Assembly (NCBI GenBank): GCA_023079485.1
Contig: CM041108.1
Coordinates: 2,914,001 to 2,978,000 of the forward strand
From: Archilochus colubris
Lineage: Eukaryota; Chordata; Aves; Apodiformes; Trochilidae
Length of the DNA stretch: 64,000 nt
Reading direction: 5' to 3'
This document shows positions 12,770 to 26,499 of this stretch, in pieces. Within the stretch, counting starts at the first letter, position 1, and every line of letters starts with the position of its first letter. Position numbers and translations under genes: made by a program. The notes beneath the pieces were generated by a model. It was not told the origin of the DNA. It made no database searches and was given only the letters and a program-made list of their open reading frames with translations.

Positions 12770-14599
12770 ATTACCCCTGGCTGGCCCTGAGCCCATTGTG
12801 GTGCCTCTGGGCAGGGAAGGTGGCAAGCTGGGAGAAGGCAGAGGAAGAGCTGAGCAGTAGATGTGGAGCACTCTCAGCGGATGCCAGGGCTGAACTTTCT
12901 GCTTCACTTGAAGTGAGAGGTGATATTTCTCCACAGGCTTGAAGGAGGGGGAGGAGTGAAAGCCAGAGCAGAAGCTGTGATTTCATGTAAGTGATAGTAC
13001 ATCAGGTGGAAATTAAATGCCTCTTTGCCTAGGGATCATCTCCCCGTTGCTCTGCTGAGCTTCCCTGTCCCCAGGGGTGATGCCTGATGTTGGTTGTTCC
13101 TCAGGGCTTCTTGGAGAAGGCACCAGGGGTATTAGTGTGGTTTAAGGCAGCAGTACCCAATGGCTTGTAGGGGTGATAGCACCTTGCCTGCACCCAAGGG
13201 GACACGGGCACTGGGATGGCCAGAGGACCATATGTTTTGCAGGTGGAGCTCAGGAAAACCAGGCATGGGCACTGACCAGACCCCTTGCTCTTTGATCCTC
13301 ACAGCAGAATCACAGCTTCTCCTCATGCCCTGCCATTCCCACAGCACAGCTCTCCTCTCCCAACACCTCCATATGGGATGCTCCACATCCTACCCCTGCC
13401 CCATCTCATTGGGATCTCAAGGATGAGGTCCTCTCCCTCCCCAGGGGCTGTAAACTTGCCTCTGGCCACCCACTGTGAGTGCCTTTGGAGCTTCTCTTGC
13501 TCATTAGCTCAGAAATAATACAGACCAGCAGCATTCAGTGTTAATTAATTTTGTGAACTGAACCAGGGTGAATGGGGTAATTGCCCATGGTGTGTGCAGG
13601 CTGCCAGGTGAACCCTCCTGCACTTGCCCTCCTTGTTTACCAGCTTCTCTCTGTTTATTTTAAGAAGCATTTGGTCCCTCTCCATGTGAAGAAGAAAAGC
13701 CATGTGATCTAACCCGAGGAGAGCGCAAGAGGCACTGAATATTAAATTAAAACACATCTTAACACACACACAAGGAAAAAAAAACCAAAAAACCAACCAA
13801 CCCGAACTGGAAAGGTTAAGAGCTAACAGAGATCCTCAGAACAGTCTCTGTCTGGCTGGAATGAATTAATCAGACCATTAAACAAATCTTTTAATCTAAA
13901 GTATCCCTTTCATTTCAGTCCTCTGTAAAATAAAGTGAGTGGAGTGTTGAGGGAAGGGTTTGCCATCACCGTGCCTTATTTGTATTGCAGAGGCAGGCAG
14001 GTACAAGGGGTTTTTCCCTCCCTCCTCTTTTAGAAACCAAAGCAAGGTTAGAGAGAGCACCTGAGCTGGGACAAAGCGGGCACAGAGAAGAAAGGAATCC
14101 CCGTGGCTCACAAGGTGTCACGTATGTCATGGGCAGAGTGTGATTAGTTGTCTTGGAGAGCAGGAAAAGCTCAGGAAAAGGCAACATCTTGACTGCAGAT
14201 AAATAATCCATGGAAAGTGGCGTGGTGCAGGTGTTGTGTTTTTCAAGATATTTGGGAAGCTGGTGATGCTTTGAGTTTCTCACCCCTCTAAGCTCAGATG
14301 GTAACCATAGCATCCAGCTCTGGTTTTATGGGGTGATGCTGGAAGCAGCCACAAGACTCAGTGGGGATGTTGTTTTCCCCTCTTCTTTACCCTTCAGACT
14401 TTGCCTGATGGGATTTTTCAATCCCAGCTGAATCCATGCAGGGCTGCTGGGAGGACCTTAGCACCCTGGGCACAGCCAGTGTGCCACGACACGAGTGGTC
14501 CAAAATTTGGTGGGGAGGAAGCCCTTGCTCAGTGGGTGCATTTCACACACCTCTTTTTCTCTTATCACTCCCACAGTGCTGACCCAGCCAAATATTTCA
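12770..14599. other. OPCML intron between CR1 copies 1 and 2
   Basis: Unique intron DNA with A-rich low-complexity sequence (CACACAAGGAAAAAAAA, about 13765-13800). No exon is recognisable. Confidence 0.6.
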
Positions 14600-15244
14600 G
14601 CAAATGCAACAGGAGCCAGCAGTGTGCCCAGGTGGCCAAGAAGGCCAATGGCATCCTGGGCTGGCTCAGGAACAGCGTGGCCAGCAGGTCCAGGGAAGGG
14701 ATTCTGCCCCTGTGCTCAGCTCTGGTGAGGCCACAGCTTGAGTCCTGTGTCCAGTTCTGGGCCCCTCAGCTCAGGAAGGAGATTGAGGTGCTGGAGCAGG
14801 TCCAAAGGAGGCAACTGGGCTGGTGAAGGGACTCGAGCACAGATCCTATGGAGGAGAGGCTGAGGGAGCTGGGGGTGTTGAGGCTGGAGAAGAGGAGGCT
14901 CAGGGGAGACCTCATCACTCTCTCCAACTCCCTGAAAGGAGGTTGGAGCCAGGGGGGGGTTGGGCTCTTTTCCCAGGTAACTCTCAGCAAGACAAGAGGG
15001 CAGGGTCTCAAGTTGTGCCAGGGGAGGTTTAGGTTGGAGATGAGAAAGAATTTCTTTCTGGAGAGGGTGATCAGGCATTGGAATGGGCTGCCCAGGGAAG
15101 TAGTGGATTCTCCGTGTCTGGAGATCTTTCCAAAGAGCCTGGATGTGGCACTGAGTGCCATGGGCTGGGAACCAGTGGATCAAGGGTTGGGCTTGATGAT
15201 CTCTGAGGTCCCTTCCAACCCAGCCAGTTCTATGATTCTATGAT
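14600..15244 (+). mobile_element. CR1 LINE, longest copy in the window
   Basis: About 645 bases of the CR1 3' end. It starts upstream of copy 1 in the CAGGAGCCAGCAGTGTGCCC block and ends in TCTATGATTCTATGAT. It encodes CR1 ORF2 C-terminal blocks ([40 protein letters not shown]), with a stop after QRRQLGW and a further open segment. Non-functional as an autonomous LINE because it is 5' truncated. Confidence 0.95.
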
Positions 15245-15346
15245 CTGTGTGCTGTTCCTTCCCGTACTGATGGCATCAAAGGGCTCTGGGCCACTGCCAC
15301 CCATGTGTGGGGTGGCCTTGGGACAGCTGCTCAGCTCTTCATGCCC

Positions 15347-15384
15347 AATTCCAACCCAGTCAATTCTGTGATTCTATGATTCTC
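15347..15384 (+). mobile_element. CR1 3'-tail fragment
   Basis: A 38-base piece, TTCCAACCCAGTCAATTCTG plus GATTCTATGATTCT, lies 100 bases after CR1 copy 2. It looks like the tail of another CR1 insertion or a duplicated end. Confidence 0.7.
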
Positions 15385-15472
15385 TTGTGCTCTCATCTGC
15401 GGGGGAGAGCATGGAGGGGAGAAGAAGAGATAAAAGGAGGACAAATCCAGGTAACACCAGGCAATCCTGTTG

Positions 15473-15502
<30 letters not shown>
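15473..15502. repeat. Poly(A) run, 30 bases
   Basis: Uninterrupted A run, followed shortly by a T run near 15517-15525. No retrogene is recognisable before it. Confidence 0.97.
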
Positions 15503-15505
<3 letters not shown>

Positions 15506-15544
15506 AATGTATCCTATTTTTTTTTTAAATTTTACTTTATTACT

Positions 15545-15720
15545 TTTTCTTCCTCCCTCTTTAATACACTCTTCAAAGCTCGCCAAGATTAAGTGCGCGA
15601 TTTATCTTTGCAGAGTTTGAATTTTAAAAGGAACAGCCAACTGTGTGATCCTATTATTAATATTTATACCTCGTCACAGAATGTTGACAGATTAATTATG
15701 CAACACGGTGCAAAAAATCA
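15545..15720. promoter_or_regulatory. Candidate conserved non-coding block
   Basis: Directly after the poly(A)/poly(T) runs: AAGATTAAGTGCGCGATTTA, TATTATTAATATTTATACC and ATTAATTATGCAACACGGTG motifs with CpGs. Unlike the repeat flanks. Inference only. Confidence 0.28.
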
Positions 15721-18700
15721 GCAGGCAGCGTGGGAGGGTGGTGGCAAAGTTCAGGTATTAATAACCCAGCGGGGTGGCTCGCAGGTTCCCCGGGAAGCTC
15801 AGAGTTATCAGCCCTACATCCCCTGGTTGTGGAAGGATGAGGATGAGGATGGAGACAGAGGGAAGGGAAACACAAGCAGCAAAAGTTGCAAATCCCAGTC
15901 CCTTTGCACCCCCCTGAGAGGCTTCTTGGGGCTGGAGGGGGAGTGTGAGGAGTTTTGCAACTGGACTTGACTTGGTTTTGTCCTGAAGAGTGTTTGTGCA
16001 GTGGATGATCTGGGTCAGGAGTTTGGGGTTTGACTGAAACTGCAGCTTTTGTCCCTGTCCTGTCCCCTATTTGAATTTACCCTCCATTTTGCAAGCAGGA
16101 TCAACCCTTCTCCCCAAAACTGCATCCCCACTGTGCCTGTGTTGGAGGATGCAGTGTCTTGATCAGCACAAGGTTCTTCAAAGGAAGGTTTAAATCTTCT
16201 TTAGTGGATGGTGATGAGCTGTTCAGCTCTGTGAGGAGAGGCTTTTCCTGCCCAAAGCAACCAGCTTGGGTGGTCAGACATGGGGTCTGACTGATCTGTT
16301 GAGATGGGCAATGTAAAAATTACAGTTTTGCAAGCTCCACAAGTGGGAGCAGTCACCTGGCAGGACCCTCATCTGGTCTCCTGGCTGACAATGAAGAGCT
16401 GGTGGATTTTTTGAGAAGGATTTGGGCAGAGTTGCCTCTTGGTCTGCTGACTTGCTCAGGGTGATGTTGTGAGGATGATGATGCCAAGTGTGCCCCAGGC
16501 CCTTGGTACCCATTGGCATCACTATCAGTGAAGCCCTGGCTTTTGCAAGGGCAGCAAAGGGGTCAGAAATGTCTTGGCAGTGTGTCCAGCTCTCCCTTGC
16601 CCTCTCCTCCATCCCACTCCTGCTGGGCCCTGGCACAGCCTCTTTGCTAAAAAACCTCTCTGGGGAGAATCATCACAGACAGATATCCCAGCTCCCATGT
16701 GGTCTTTAACCCACCAGACAACAAAGGAAAGGCTTGAAGATGGGCTTTTGAAAGCTTTTCCAAGGATTTGGCTTCTTAATTTCCATTCAAATGAACTTTC
16801 CCTCTTCCCCTGCATGCAGCTTCCCAATGCCTCTTTTTACAGCCTTGGCCTTTTGGTCTTAATTAAAAAATGGAAAGAACAAAGGCACAATTGAGTAAAG
16901 CATTTGAGCAAAGGATTGAAGTAACAGATTTTTCCCAGGCTTTCAGTGCAGGCTTAGAGGTGCTGCAGGGCTTTGCTCTCTGAAATTGGGGTCCTAAGGC
17001 TAGTGGTGCAAATCTCTCCTGCTTTTCTCAGCCCCAGAAGCAAGACCACATAGATGAGGAAGTGTTGTGATCCACCCAGAGCAGGCTTTCATCTCAGAAA
17101 ATTGTACTGTGAATATCATTTGTTTGGTTGGGTTGATTTTTTTTTTCCATTTGTATTGGTTTCTTTCCTAATTGTGATGTAAACAAAGACAGAAGCCTCC
17201 CAGTTGTTTGGAAAACGAGTTTTCTGCTAACAGGGAAGTTTATCTCCTTCAGGGTGGCCAGACAGGATTTGTCAGCAGAATCTGTCAGATGTGCAGAGAG
17301 TTGGGAATATGGAAATGCAAAGGATTGCCTATCAGTGAATGGAATTTGGGAGGAAAAGACAAAGAAGGTCCAAAATGCCAGTGGACAGAGCTGTCCCTTG
17401 CAGCTCCCAGACTGCATGATCATTCCCTGAGTTCCCTCCTGCCTTTCTGGATGAGAAACATTGGATAATTGATTTATTCCATCCGTGACCTGCCTGGCTG
17501 TTTGCTGCCCCACTTCCTTCCAGTGCCTGCAGTGGCTTTTCTGGTCCTGCTCCACTGCTTTCCCACCATGCAAGAAGATGGTGGCTTGGCAAGGAGCAGA
17601 TGGCCAACCCATCCTGGAGACATCAAGCATGGGAGGCTTAGTGCTGGGCTCCTTGGAGGCTGATGGCTCCCAGGACCCCAGCATGTTGCAGGGAGCATTG
17701 GAGAGAGGGTTGTTTGTCAGTGGGAAGGTAGCTTTTCCTTCCTGGATGAAGGTCCTTTTCCAAGTAGCCCTGAAGGTTAAAGTTGGATGCTCTTTCCAGA
17801 TGGTCTCCATCTGATGCATCTCATTATGGGGTTGAGCTGCCTGGCAAGCCTGGCCTCCCAGTGCCAAGAATAACAAGGAATGGAAGCCAGCAACAGTGCT
17901 CACTGCTGTTAGAAGGGCATAAGATGATTTAAGGGTCAAGACAAGACCATATGGCCCATCAAGGCCTAACAACCCGTCCTAACAACCCAGAGAAGTATAA
18001 ACCCATCATCCTTCCTGCCTCCTAGCAAGGCTGTTTGCTGTAACCTTTGTGAGATCAGTTCCTTGACTCCTTTTTGTTGCTCTGGTTCATGTCCTGAGTG
18101 GCTTTCCGGTGGAATTGGGGTTCTACTCTTGGGATTTCCTCCTTGGAGAGCAGGCAGGAGGAGTGGAGGTGTCCTTGGGGCTGTGGCTATGGGCTCAGTC
18201 CTGTGTGTAGGTGCCTGAGGGTGTGTTGGAGGATTTGCAGCTCCTGCCAGGATTTCTTATTCTCAAATCAGTCTCAAGTGGGCTCTTGGTGTGACTGACC
18301 CCTCTGCCCTCAGCCAGCCCCTTTGCTAAGCTGAATAAACTGAATCTGAGTGCTCTTTCCCTGGAGGTTTATGAGCCCCTGGAGCACACTCAGCCCGTTG
18401 TCTTCTCCAAAGAGTCTGGGATTCTCCTGGGATTCCTTTACTGAATTCTGGTATGGATATCAGCTGCCAAAATAAAACTCATTTCCACAGTGGGTGCTTT
18501 TTGAGACCAAGGTGAAGTGAAGCACCTTGGCCCAACCCATCTGGGTGCTGGGGCTGCACAGATAAACCCTGGGAGCAGAGATGATGCTTTCCCAGCTGTA
18601 CTGCTCCTTTTCCTGAGGCTTTTCCCCAAAAGGAGATACACAGCACTCGTCCCACAGTCCATTTGCCCAAGGGAACACTTACAGCACTGACCTTAAAGAG

Positions 18701-21700
18701 CAATTTGGGGCAAGCAGAGAGCAGCTCGATAGTTCATAAACCTGACATTTATGTCTGGAAGGTTCTTTCTCTGCAGGATGCACTGCTCTTTATGATTTTA
18801 TCAAATAAAATGTCCCTTCACCCCTAACCAAGTTCTTTATCCTTCCCTGGTGTTTTTGTTGGGTGATCATTGTGAACAGAGAGCTTGAAGGCATCTGCTT
18901 CTCCGTGATGATGTGGCAGAGAGGGTTAGGGAAATGATTGTGTGTGCATCAGCTAGCACGGATGGTTCAGCCTCTGCTTTGGTCCTCTAATGTTGGTAAT
19001 TACTGAGCAGGGATTAGGGACTCACACCTCGCACGCCTGGAGAAATGCAGTATTAAATATAAACAGATCAAACTGCCTGCTGGACCCTGACAAGTTGATT
19101 CCTGTGATGTTTCACCACTCCACCAAAATGCTTCCTGGGTTGTCACATCATGTCCCTGTTCCTTCCAGGGATGGAACCCTGCCCAACACAGTGTTAGCAT
19201 CCCCCTGAAACAGCCACAGCCTCAGGGCAGGGTGGCTGACTGGGATGTGTGTAGCTGAGTGTGTCTTCAGCCTTCTGCTTCCCTTTGAGTTTCCATCCTA
19301 CAGAGGCTGCAGCCTGGGCCAGAGCCAGCTTTTTGAGAGGGATGCTGTGGTCTGGTCCTGGCCTGGTGGGGACATCTCCCTCTGTGCTGCTCCTCTACCC
19401 CAGCTCCATCCCACTCACTGGAGGGCACCCAGTGGGTGAGACACAGGAGACTCTGCCCACCAGGGCACCTTCTGCCAGGTCTGTTCATATCAGCTCCACG
19501 TGGAGAGCTCTCTCTCCTAGAAGTGTTAATTAGCCTTCTCCCTCCTCCCTCCTATTATTTTTCCACCTCGCTCTTTAGAAGATCTCTGAACCAGGAGATC
19601 AATGCCTCCTGCTAATCGGCTCTTCAGCAGCTTAGAGAGGCACCACCAAAGACTCCATTTAATTCTCCTCTAACCCCTTTGCTAATCACCCCCTCCAGCC
19701 CAGCAGCCCCATGGCAGCTGGGAGGAGAGTAGCAAAAACTCATTTACACCCAGCTCAGAGCTCTGCCAGGACCCTGGGGGGAAGAGGTGGGCTAGGAGGG
19801 GGCAAAGCAGTGGGAGAGAGAGAAGGGGATGTAGAAGCCCTGGGTCTGGGTGCTCTTGCTGCTTCCCAGCCAGGTTGCCTCCCATCTTCTTCTCTCCTTG
19901 TGCTGGTGATAAAATAAGTGACAGCTGCTCCTCCTGGCTTCACCTCCAGTCTGTGAGGGCTTGGTGGGGTGGGTCAGACCCCCAAATCCCAAGGTCAGGG
20001 GTGCTGGGAGCTCTGCCCATCTGGTTCCTGGTAGTGACCATCCTGCCCTCCATGCAGGATCTCTCCAGGGTCACTTGGCTTTGGTTCATCCTAGCAGCTC
20101 TACACAGTGCTGGGGGAGTAGAAACCCCCATAAATAGCCCAGCATCACTCCAGAGCTCAGACAAATCCCCCATGGGCCAAAAATCCTTGTGCTTTGGGGC
20201 CTTGGCTAGTGCTGGACAGTTTTACTAGAAGTTGCCTCTCCTCCATTGAGAAAAAAGGTGGCCTGGACTTAGCTACTAGGACCTTACTAAGCCTTTCCAT
20301 CTCCAGCTGCTGTGATCCAGCTAAAAAAGCCCACGTGGAAATCAGAATGCATGCTAATGAGTTGTGTTGCCAAAACCAGAAGGAGTCAACTCTACAGGGA
20401 GTTTGCACTTTTCTTTTTTTTTTCCCCCGCTACCCAAGTTCAATAGCAGTGAATTGCATATTTCTCTGAGGCTTCTCAACAAACAATTTACAGTGTAAAT
20501 ATATTTGTTGGCATGCAAATCACTCTGCATTATGAGGCTTGATTAATATTATAATGTGTTGATGAAAGCCTATAAGTGGTTCTTGGAATTCAAGTTCCTG
20601 ACAAAGATTGGCTGTTTGGGTGCCCAGTGTTTGTGGAATATTAGATGAGGGTGGTTTGTTTTTTTTTTCCTTTGTTAGGGGTTTGTGGTTTTTTCTCAAA
20701 GTGTGTTGTTTAAGGGGTTGATTTTCCTCCTCCTTGCCTTTAAGAGGCTGAGCATGAAGTGGCTTTGAACCCCACAATTAATTAAGGTGATCAAGTTTTT
20801 CCCTGCACTGCTACAACTTGTTTCTGCTCCTCTGTCTCAGGGTCCCCAGACACCAGGGAGGTGCTCACCCAAAGCAGGTTGCTGGGTCATCCCTGGGGGG
20901 AAATAATCCTGCTCCAGAATTCCTCTGGCATTTGTTTGGCAGGGTGATGGCTGCTCTTGCTGCCATTTTCCTTCTACCCTTTGGAGCTGGTGTCAGGACA
21001 AATGTCACCCTCGTCGGCATGGATGCGCTGGGAGATGATGCCCGAGCAGGTGGGAGAGGGGAGAAAAGGCAAGGGGGGGGGAATAATAACCCTCTTTAGC
21101 AGGCAGCAACAGCAGGTTTAGTGACAGCCTCAAGTTTTGACCTTTGTTAACTGCTGTTTTGCTCAGAGAGTGACAGGGAGAGCCACGAAATACCGAGTTT
21201 TGTGCTTGTACCGCTCAGCAGAGCTGCGCAGGTCGTGATGGACCAGCAGCAGCTCGAGCAGGAGGAATGGGCCAGTTTGGGGCAGCAATTCCCCTTTCAG
21301 CAGCATCCTCCACTCCAACCAGCTCCTGGCTTAGCTCCACAGTGTCTCTCTAGCCCTGAGCAGTTTTCTGTGATGGCTTGTGGAGCATCCAGTCCTCCCT
21401 GAGGACAAGAGGGTGGTCCTGCCTTCCCCACCCTGCTCGTTGCCCTCCAGAGTGCTTGGAGTCGGAGCCAAGCTGGGCAGGGAATCCACAGGCACCTAAA
21501 GGAGACACCAAGAGCTGGGGGGAAAAGAGCACACACACACCTTAAAAGAACACACTGCCTTTTTTTACCCCCCCTTCCTTTTCCCTTTTTTTCTGCAAGC
21601 AGCTGTGCCTTTTTCCAGCACTTTTAAATGGTTGCCAGGGAAACAGAGCAAGGGAGAGTGGAAAGGTTAGATGGATATTGGCCGAGGCTAATGCACTTGT

Positions 21701-24700
21701 TTTAACCAAGAATTGACAGGTGCTTAGGACACCGAAGGTCCTGATAACTCCTCATTTCCACGGCTCCTTTGCAGGGCCTGGAGTACCTCCCTACTGCCGT
21801 TAATTGTGTTTTAATCAGTTGCAAATGATAATCCATCTCCATCAGGGGATCTCTAATGGGGGGTTTATGGAGCGCGGCCGCCTGTTCCTTAGCCCTTCCG
21901 GGACACTGGGGATGAAATATTGGAGATGTTGGGTCCTGCTGGGACGGGTGGGCTGGCTTGAAGGGAGTTTGATGCTGCCGGAGATCCCGATGGAAAATGT
22001 GGGAATTACAGCTTGGCTGCCCAAAAGTGCTCTGCCAACACGTGGAGGGAGCTGTGCATCGGCGGCTGCTTCTCCCAGCACAGATCCACTTGGTTCATCC
22101 CCTTGCCTGCTGGTTCATCCCGGTAATGGCAGAGCTCCCATCCAGCCCTGTGAGACTGCTGGGGCTCCTGATCCCCAGGGGCTTGCAGCCCCACTTGGCT
22201 TTTTCACCTTCCTCTGGGTTAAGAACCTAAAATAAATCCCTTGCTAGAGATTTTTCTCGCTGTTGTGGCACTCAGAGGTTTGGGGTTTGTTTCTTTTTTC
22301 CTCCTCTCTTCCGCTTTAGGTTTTGTTTGTTTCACGTCTGTCTTGTCTAAAATAGCAGCTCCATCTACAGAATAACCAAGGGGCCTTAAACGAGGCTGTT
22401 CAGGATGAGCGTCACATCTGGTATTTGCAAAACAGAGAGAGCAATAAATAGCTACAGTGTCGTAAAGCTCAGGCTCTGGAGAGGCAAGGGTGGCTGGCGA
22501 GGCTTTTATTGCTTTTTGGGTTTTCAGAGGTTTCCTGGGGAAGGGTATTGATTGGGAAAAAAAAACACAAAACAAAAATCCACTTGTGTTTGTGGGTGTG
22601 AAGGCAGAGAGGAGTAACAATGCTGTTATGCTGAGGGCTGGGGGAGCCCAGCTTTGCCCTGGTACCCTGAGCCTGTCCTGCAGCCCCCTGGATATCCATC
22701 CCCTCTGAGCATGGATGGGTGATGGGGTCTGTCCCACCTGGGGCTTTCTAGGGTGACCTCAGGGGACCCTGCCATCATCCTGCCAGCCCTCTGAAACCTC
22801 TGGCTGAGACCTCCCAGGTCAGCTCACAGCCAGGTGATGGAAAGCAGCAACCTGCCTTTTTCTAAGCTGTTGTGAGCAGGGGAGGGAGGAGGGAGGAGGG
22901 TTTAGTCTTTGCCCCGGGCCACAGACGGAACTGCTCACTGATCCTTCTTGTCAGCTGCTTCCCAAGCCTGCTGCTTATCCATCATGCTGGAGTGATGGGG
23001 ACAGGGCCAGCGCAGCTCATATCCCTCTTATGACATTGTTGGTGTCACAGCTGAGCGTGAGGGACTCGAAAAATGTCACTTCAGGTATTAGAAAATGCCT
23101 GTGTCTCTGCCATGCTCTGCTTCCTGAGCCAAAGTGCTCTTCTCCCCATCAGTCCTGACTGGAGGAGACTTTGGATGTGGTAATGCTCTGCCCTGCCAAG
23201 TCCTTTGCAAGCATCTACCCCTGCTGTGGAGGGAGCCCATGCTAGCAAAAGAGGAGTTCTGTCTTCCTCACCGGCTCCATCAGGAGTGATGTTAGAGCAT
23301 CTGTCACCTGGATGCCACCACATCTCCCATCCCTTCCGTGTTGTGCATGGAGTGGCTTTCTCCAGCCAAGGGCTGCTGGTCTTAGAGCAAAGGTGGTGTA
23401 GTCTGTAGCGCTTAAACTGCTCAAAACAGGTTGTCCTGCCCTGAGCACAGCTCTTGCAGAAGCCATTGATGAACTTTAATTCAGGAAGACACTCTGTAGC
23501 TGGATGAGGGACTCTGGAGGAAGGGCAAGAAGAGCAGCAAGTGCTGAGCTGCTGGGTGAGGAGCTGGGGCAATGCTTGGCTTCAACATCAGCAAGGCAGC
23601 TCTTAGGCACTGCTCAGTTTTGGGCTCAGAAAGTGGTCACTAGGAGGCAGTGACCCTGTTAGCAGGCCAAGTGGCTCCTTTTTGGTGTCATCCATCTCTC
23701 CCAGTTGCCTGCTCTCATTCCCTCAGCAGCAAGTCTGCCTCAGGTGATGTTTCTTGGTGGTGTCTGCCCAAAATGTGCCTCATGGCATTGGGGCAATGGG
23801 GTGCCCAGCGAGCTGGCATTATCCTGCTTGAAAGAGAGATCAAGGAAGGGAAAGGGGGTGGGGAAAGAAGAATGATTTATGGGGCTTTGGTTGGCCAAGC
23901 TGGGCATTCTCAGCATATTCCACAATAATTTAGCATCATCTATTCTGTCTGCAGTGAGAGTTTGTTGCAGAAAAAAAAAAGCAAAAAAAAAAAAAGCCCC
24001 ACATAAAGAACCCAGAAACCTCCTTGATGGGATGGTTAGAGCTTGAAGTTTCTTTTTTTCCTGAGGGCTGCTGTCTCCTCTCCCCAGTTCTCTCTGTAAA
24101 TCAAACCACCGGTGTTGGAGTGGCAGCTCTGTCTTTTCCACAGCTGCTTCCCTGAGGCCTCCCCATGTGCCGAGGGGATGTAATCACCACCTAGAACAGC
24201 TTGAAGGACACAAGCTCGGGAGCTGAGAGGACGATTTGTAGTGAATAATTTAGTGGGTGAATGTAAAGCTTTTGTTCTCGTCACAAATTACCTGCGAACT
24301 GTATGGGAAGGCTTTGATCCTACAAATTCATTTTACATCGTCTCTTGTCTGCCAACAAGAGCCACCTTCCTGCTTAGCTGGGGGTTTAACTAGTGTCTTT
24401 TTTCCCTCCACATCAGTGTGTTTTAGGGGTGGGCTGGACCCTGTAATTAACCTGTCATTTTGGTGAGTGTGGTTTTAATTACCAGCCCCACATCAACCTG
24501 TCTGGGTTGCTCCGGAGTTCAGAGAGCGATGGTTGTAAACAGGAATAATTTTGTGGTGTGAAGCTTTCAGTACCACCCCCCCCTCTTGTCCCCTGTGTAT
24601 CTTGGGATGTCTGCACAACCCTGGAAGCATTTTGATTTTGGGTGGAAGGGGATGAGGTGGACACAGGGCAGGGATGAGGGCTGCAGTGTGCAGCCAAGGA

Positions 24701-26499
24701 TGCTCCCCCCTCTTCTTGCATCCTTTTCCCTCGCATCCCCAGGTGCTTCGTGGACCAGCCCTGAAGCTCTCTTCAGCCTCCCCCTCCTCTTTCAGCTCCA
24801 AGTTGCTTTGAGGCTGGGGAATTTAGCAAAGTGCATGTGAAGGAGGCTGCAGCCTGCCCGGAGAGAGCCACGTGAAATGAAGTTGTATCACACTCCCAGA
24901 TCAAATTATCCTTCTCTGCTGGGCTGGAGGAGGACTCTCCACAGCCCTGTGCCAGAACTCGTCACCTCCTCAGCTGGGTTTCTATCCCTGGTCCCCTGGC
25001 AGAGGCTGCAAAGGCTCATCAGGGCTCACTCTCAGCACTAATGGCCCTCTATAAATAAGCCCCAGGAACTGCGATAGGGAACGATCATAAAAGGCAGGCG
25101 CATAAATTAAAGGCGATGTTATAATAAACCAGGCGAGCCCTTCAGCGAGGGTTTTATGTTTCTCCTTGAGCTGGCAGCTTTGCCAGGAGAAAATGCTTTC
25201 TGTGCACCTTGGCCTGGGCCTCTGGCTTCCCACTCCATAGGTATGTGCAGCAGAAAGAGCTGGCATCATCCCCCCCTTTTTTTTTTTCCTTTGGCATTAC
25301 GGGTAAACCAAACCAGCTGCAGGGATTTCCCAGAACAGCTCTCAGCTTCCCTTACTCAGGTCCTTAGGGTGGCAACAGCATCATGGATTAACTGTCTGGG
25401 GTTGGCTTTGGCTGTTCTTTGTAGCTTTGGGGTAAATAGAAATGAAATGTAGTGGCCAAAGCTCAGCCCTGCACCTCCAGAAAAAGGTGGAGGTCTTTGA
25501 GTTCACCATGCTGACCTCACGGGGCTGGAGGGAGATGCTGGGGGATAAAACAGCATCTTGGTGTGGAGAGAGATGGTTTATCCAAAAGTCTGCTCCTTCC
25601 CTTCACCCTGAAGCATCCCACCAGCACACAAGCTTACTGCCCTAGCTCCAGGCTGCCTGGGGAGTGCTCTATGTGCTGCTCCAAAGCTCCTGCCTCTCCT
25701 GGTGAGTCTGTAGCTGTCTCTGCGTCACAGGTGGGATGGCTGATCCTTGGCAGGGTGAGCAGGAGCAGCAGGCACCCACCTGCTCCTCAAGTACAACTTC
25801 ATTGTGGTGCAGCCATCCAGACCATGCAGCAAGTTGTGCCACGGGGCCTTCAGGGCTCTGGTTCATGCCCCACCAAAAGCAGGAGTTGGTCTCTTGGTCC
25901 TTCAATGAGGCTTAATGCAGAGCCTGGGTGTTGCTGGGAGCACAGCTTGGTCCCAAATTCCATTTGGACATTTAGGACCTGAGCTAAAGGCCCTGAGAGC
26001 TGGAGGTGAGCTTGTAGACTTCTGCTCCAGGCTCTTGATTTCAAGGCTGCCCACCTGTCCCTTGCAGTGATGTCCCCAGGTGGTAGGTCAGGGCTGGGGA
26101 GGTGGCAGCAGGTTCTTGGGGACCTGGCAGGCTCTTGTGCTCTGTGTGCTGTGCTTTGGGGCTGTGGTTGTCCCCACGTGTCAATGGCTCTGGCAAGGAG
26201 GGGCAGGGAGATGTCACCCCCTGCCTCTTGCAGGAGGCTGTGAGGACAGCAAGGAGGAGAATGAGGGGTGATTAGGTTATGGCTGGAGGTTCAGAGCAAT
26301 TTGCAGGCACGTGGAGTTGGGTCTGTCTGGGGGCAGCTGAAACTCATCCTCCTGGTGCTTGAGCATCTTCTCCCTCCAGATGGTTTTATGGAGATGCATC
26401 ACAGCCTGTCCTGATGATCCATAGTGGGTTATGTGCACCGGGCTGTGGGGGGGGGAAAGGGGAAGGAAAGGGGTCAGGAAGAGAGAGGAGGGAGTCAGA

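Noticed and set aside
15473..15502. Processed pseudogene or retrogene ending in the poly(A) run
   Set aside because: No coding similarity or target duplication was seen around the run.
17920..17995. Short AAGGCCTAACAACCCGTCCTAACAACCC-like segment as a repeat element
   Set aside because: Contains only a small internal repeat (CTAACAACCC twice). No second copy was seen in the window.
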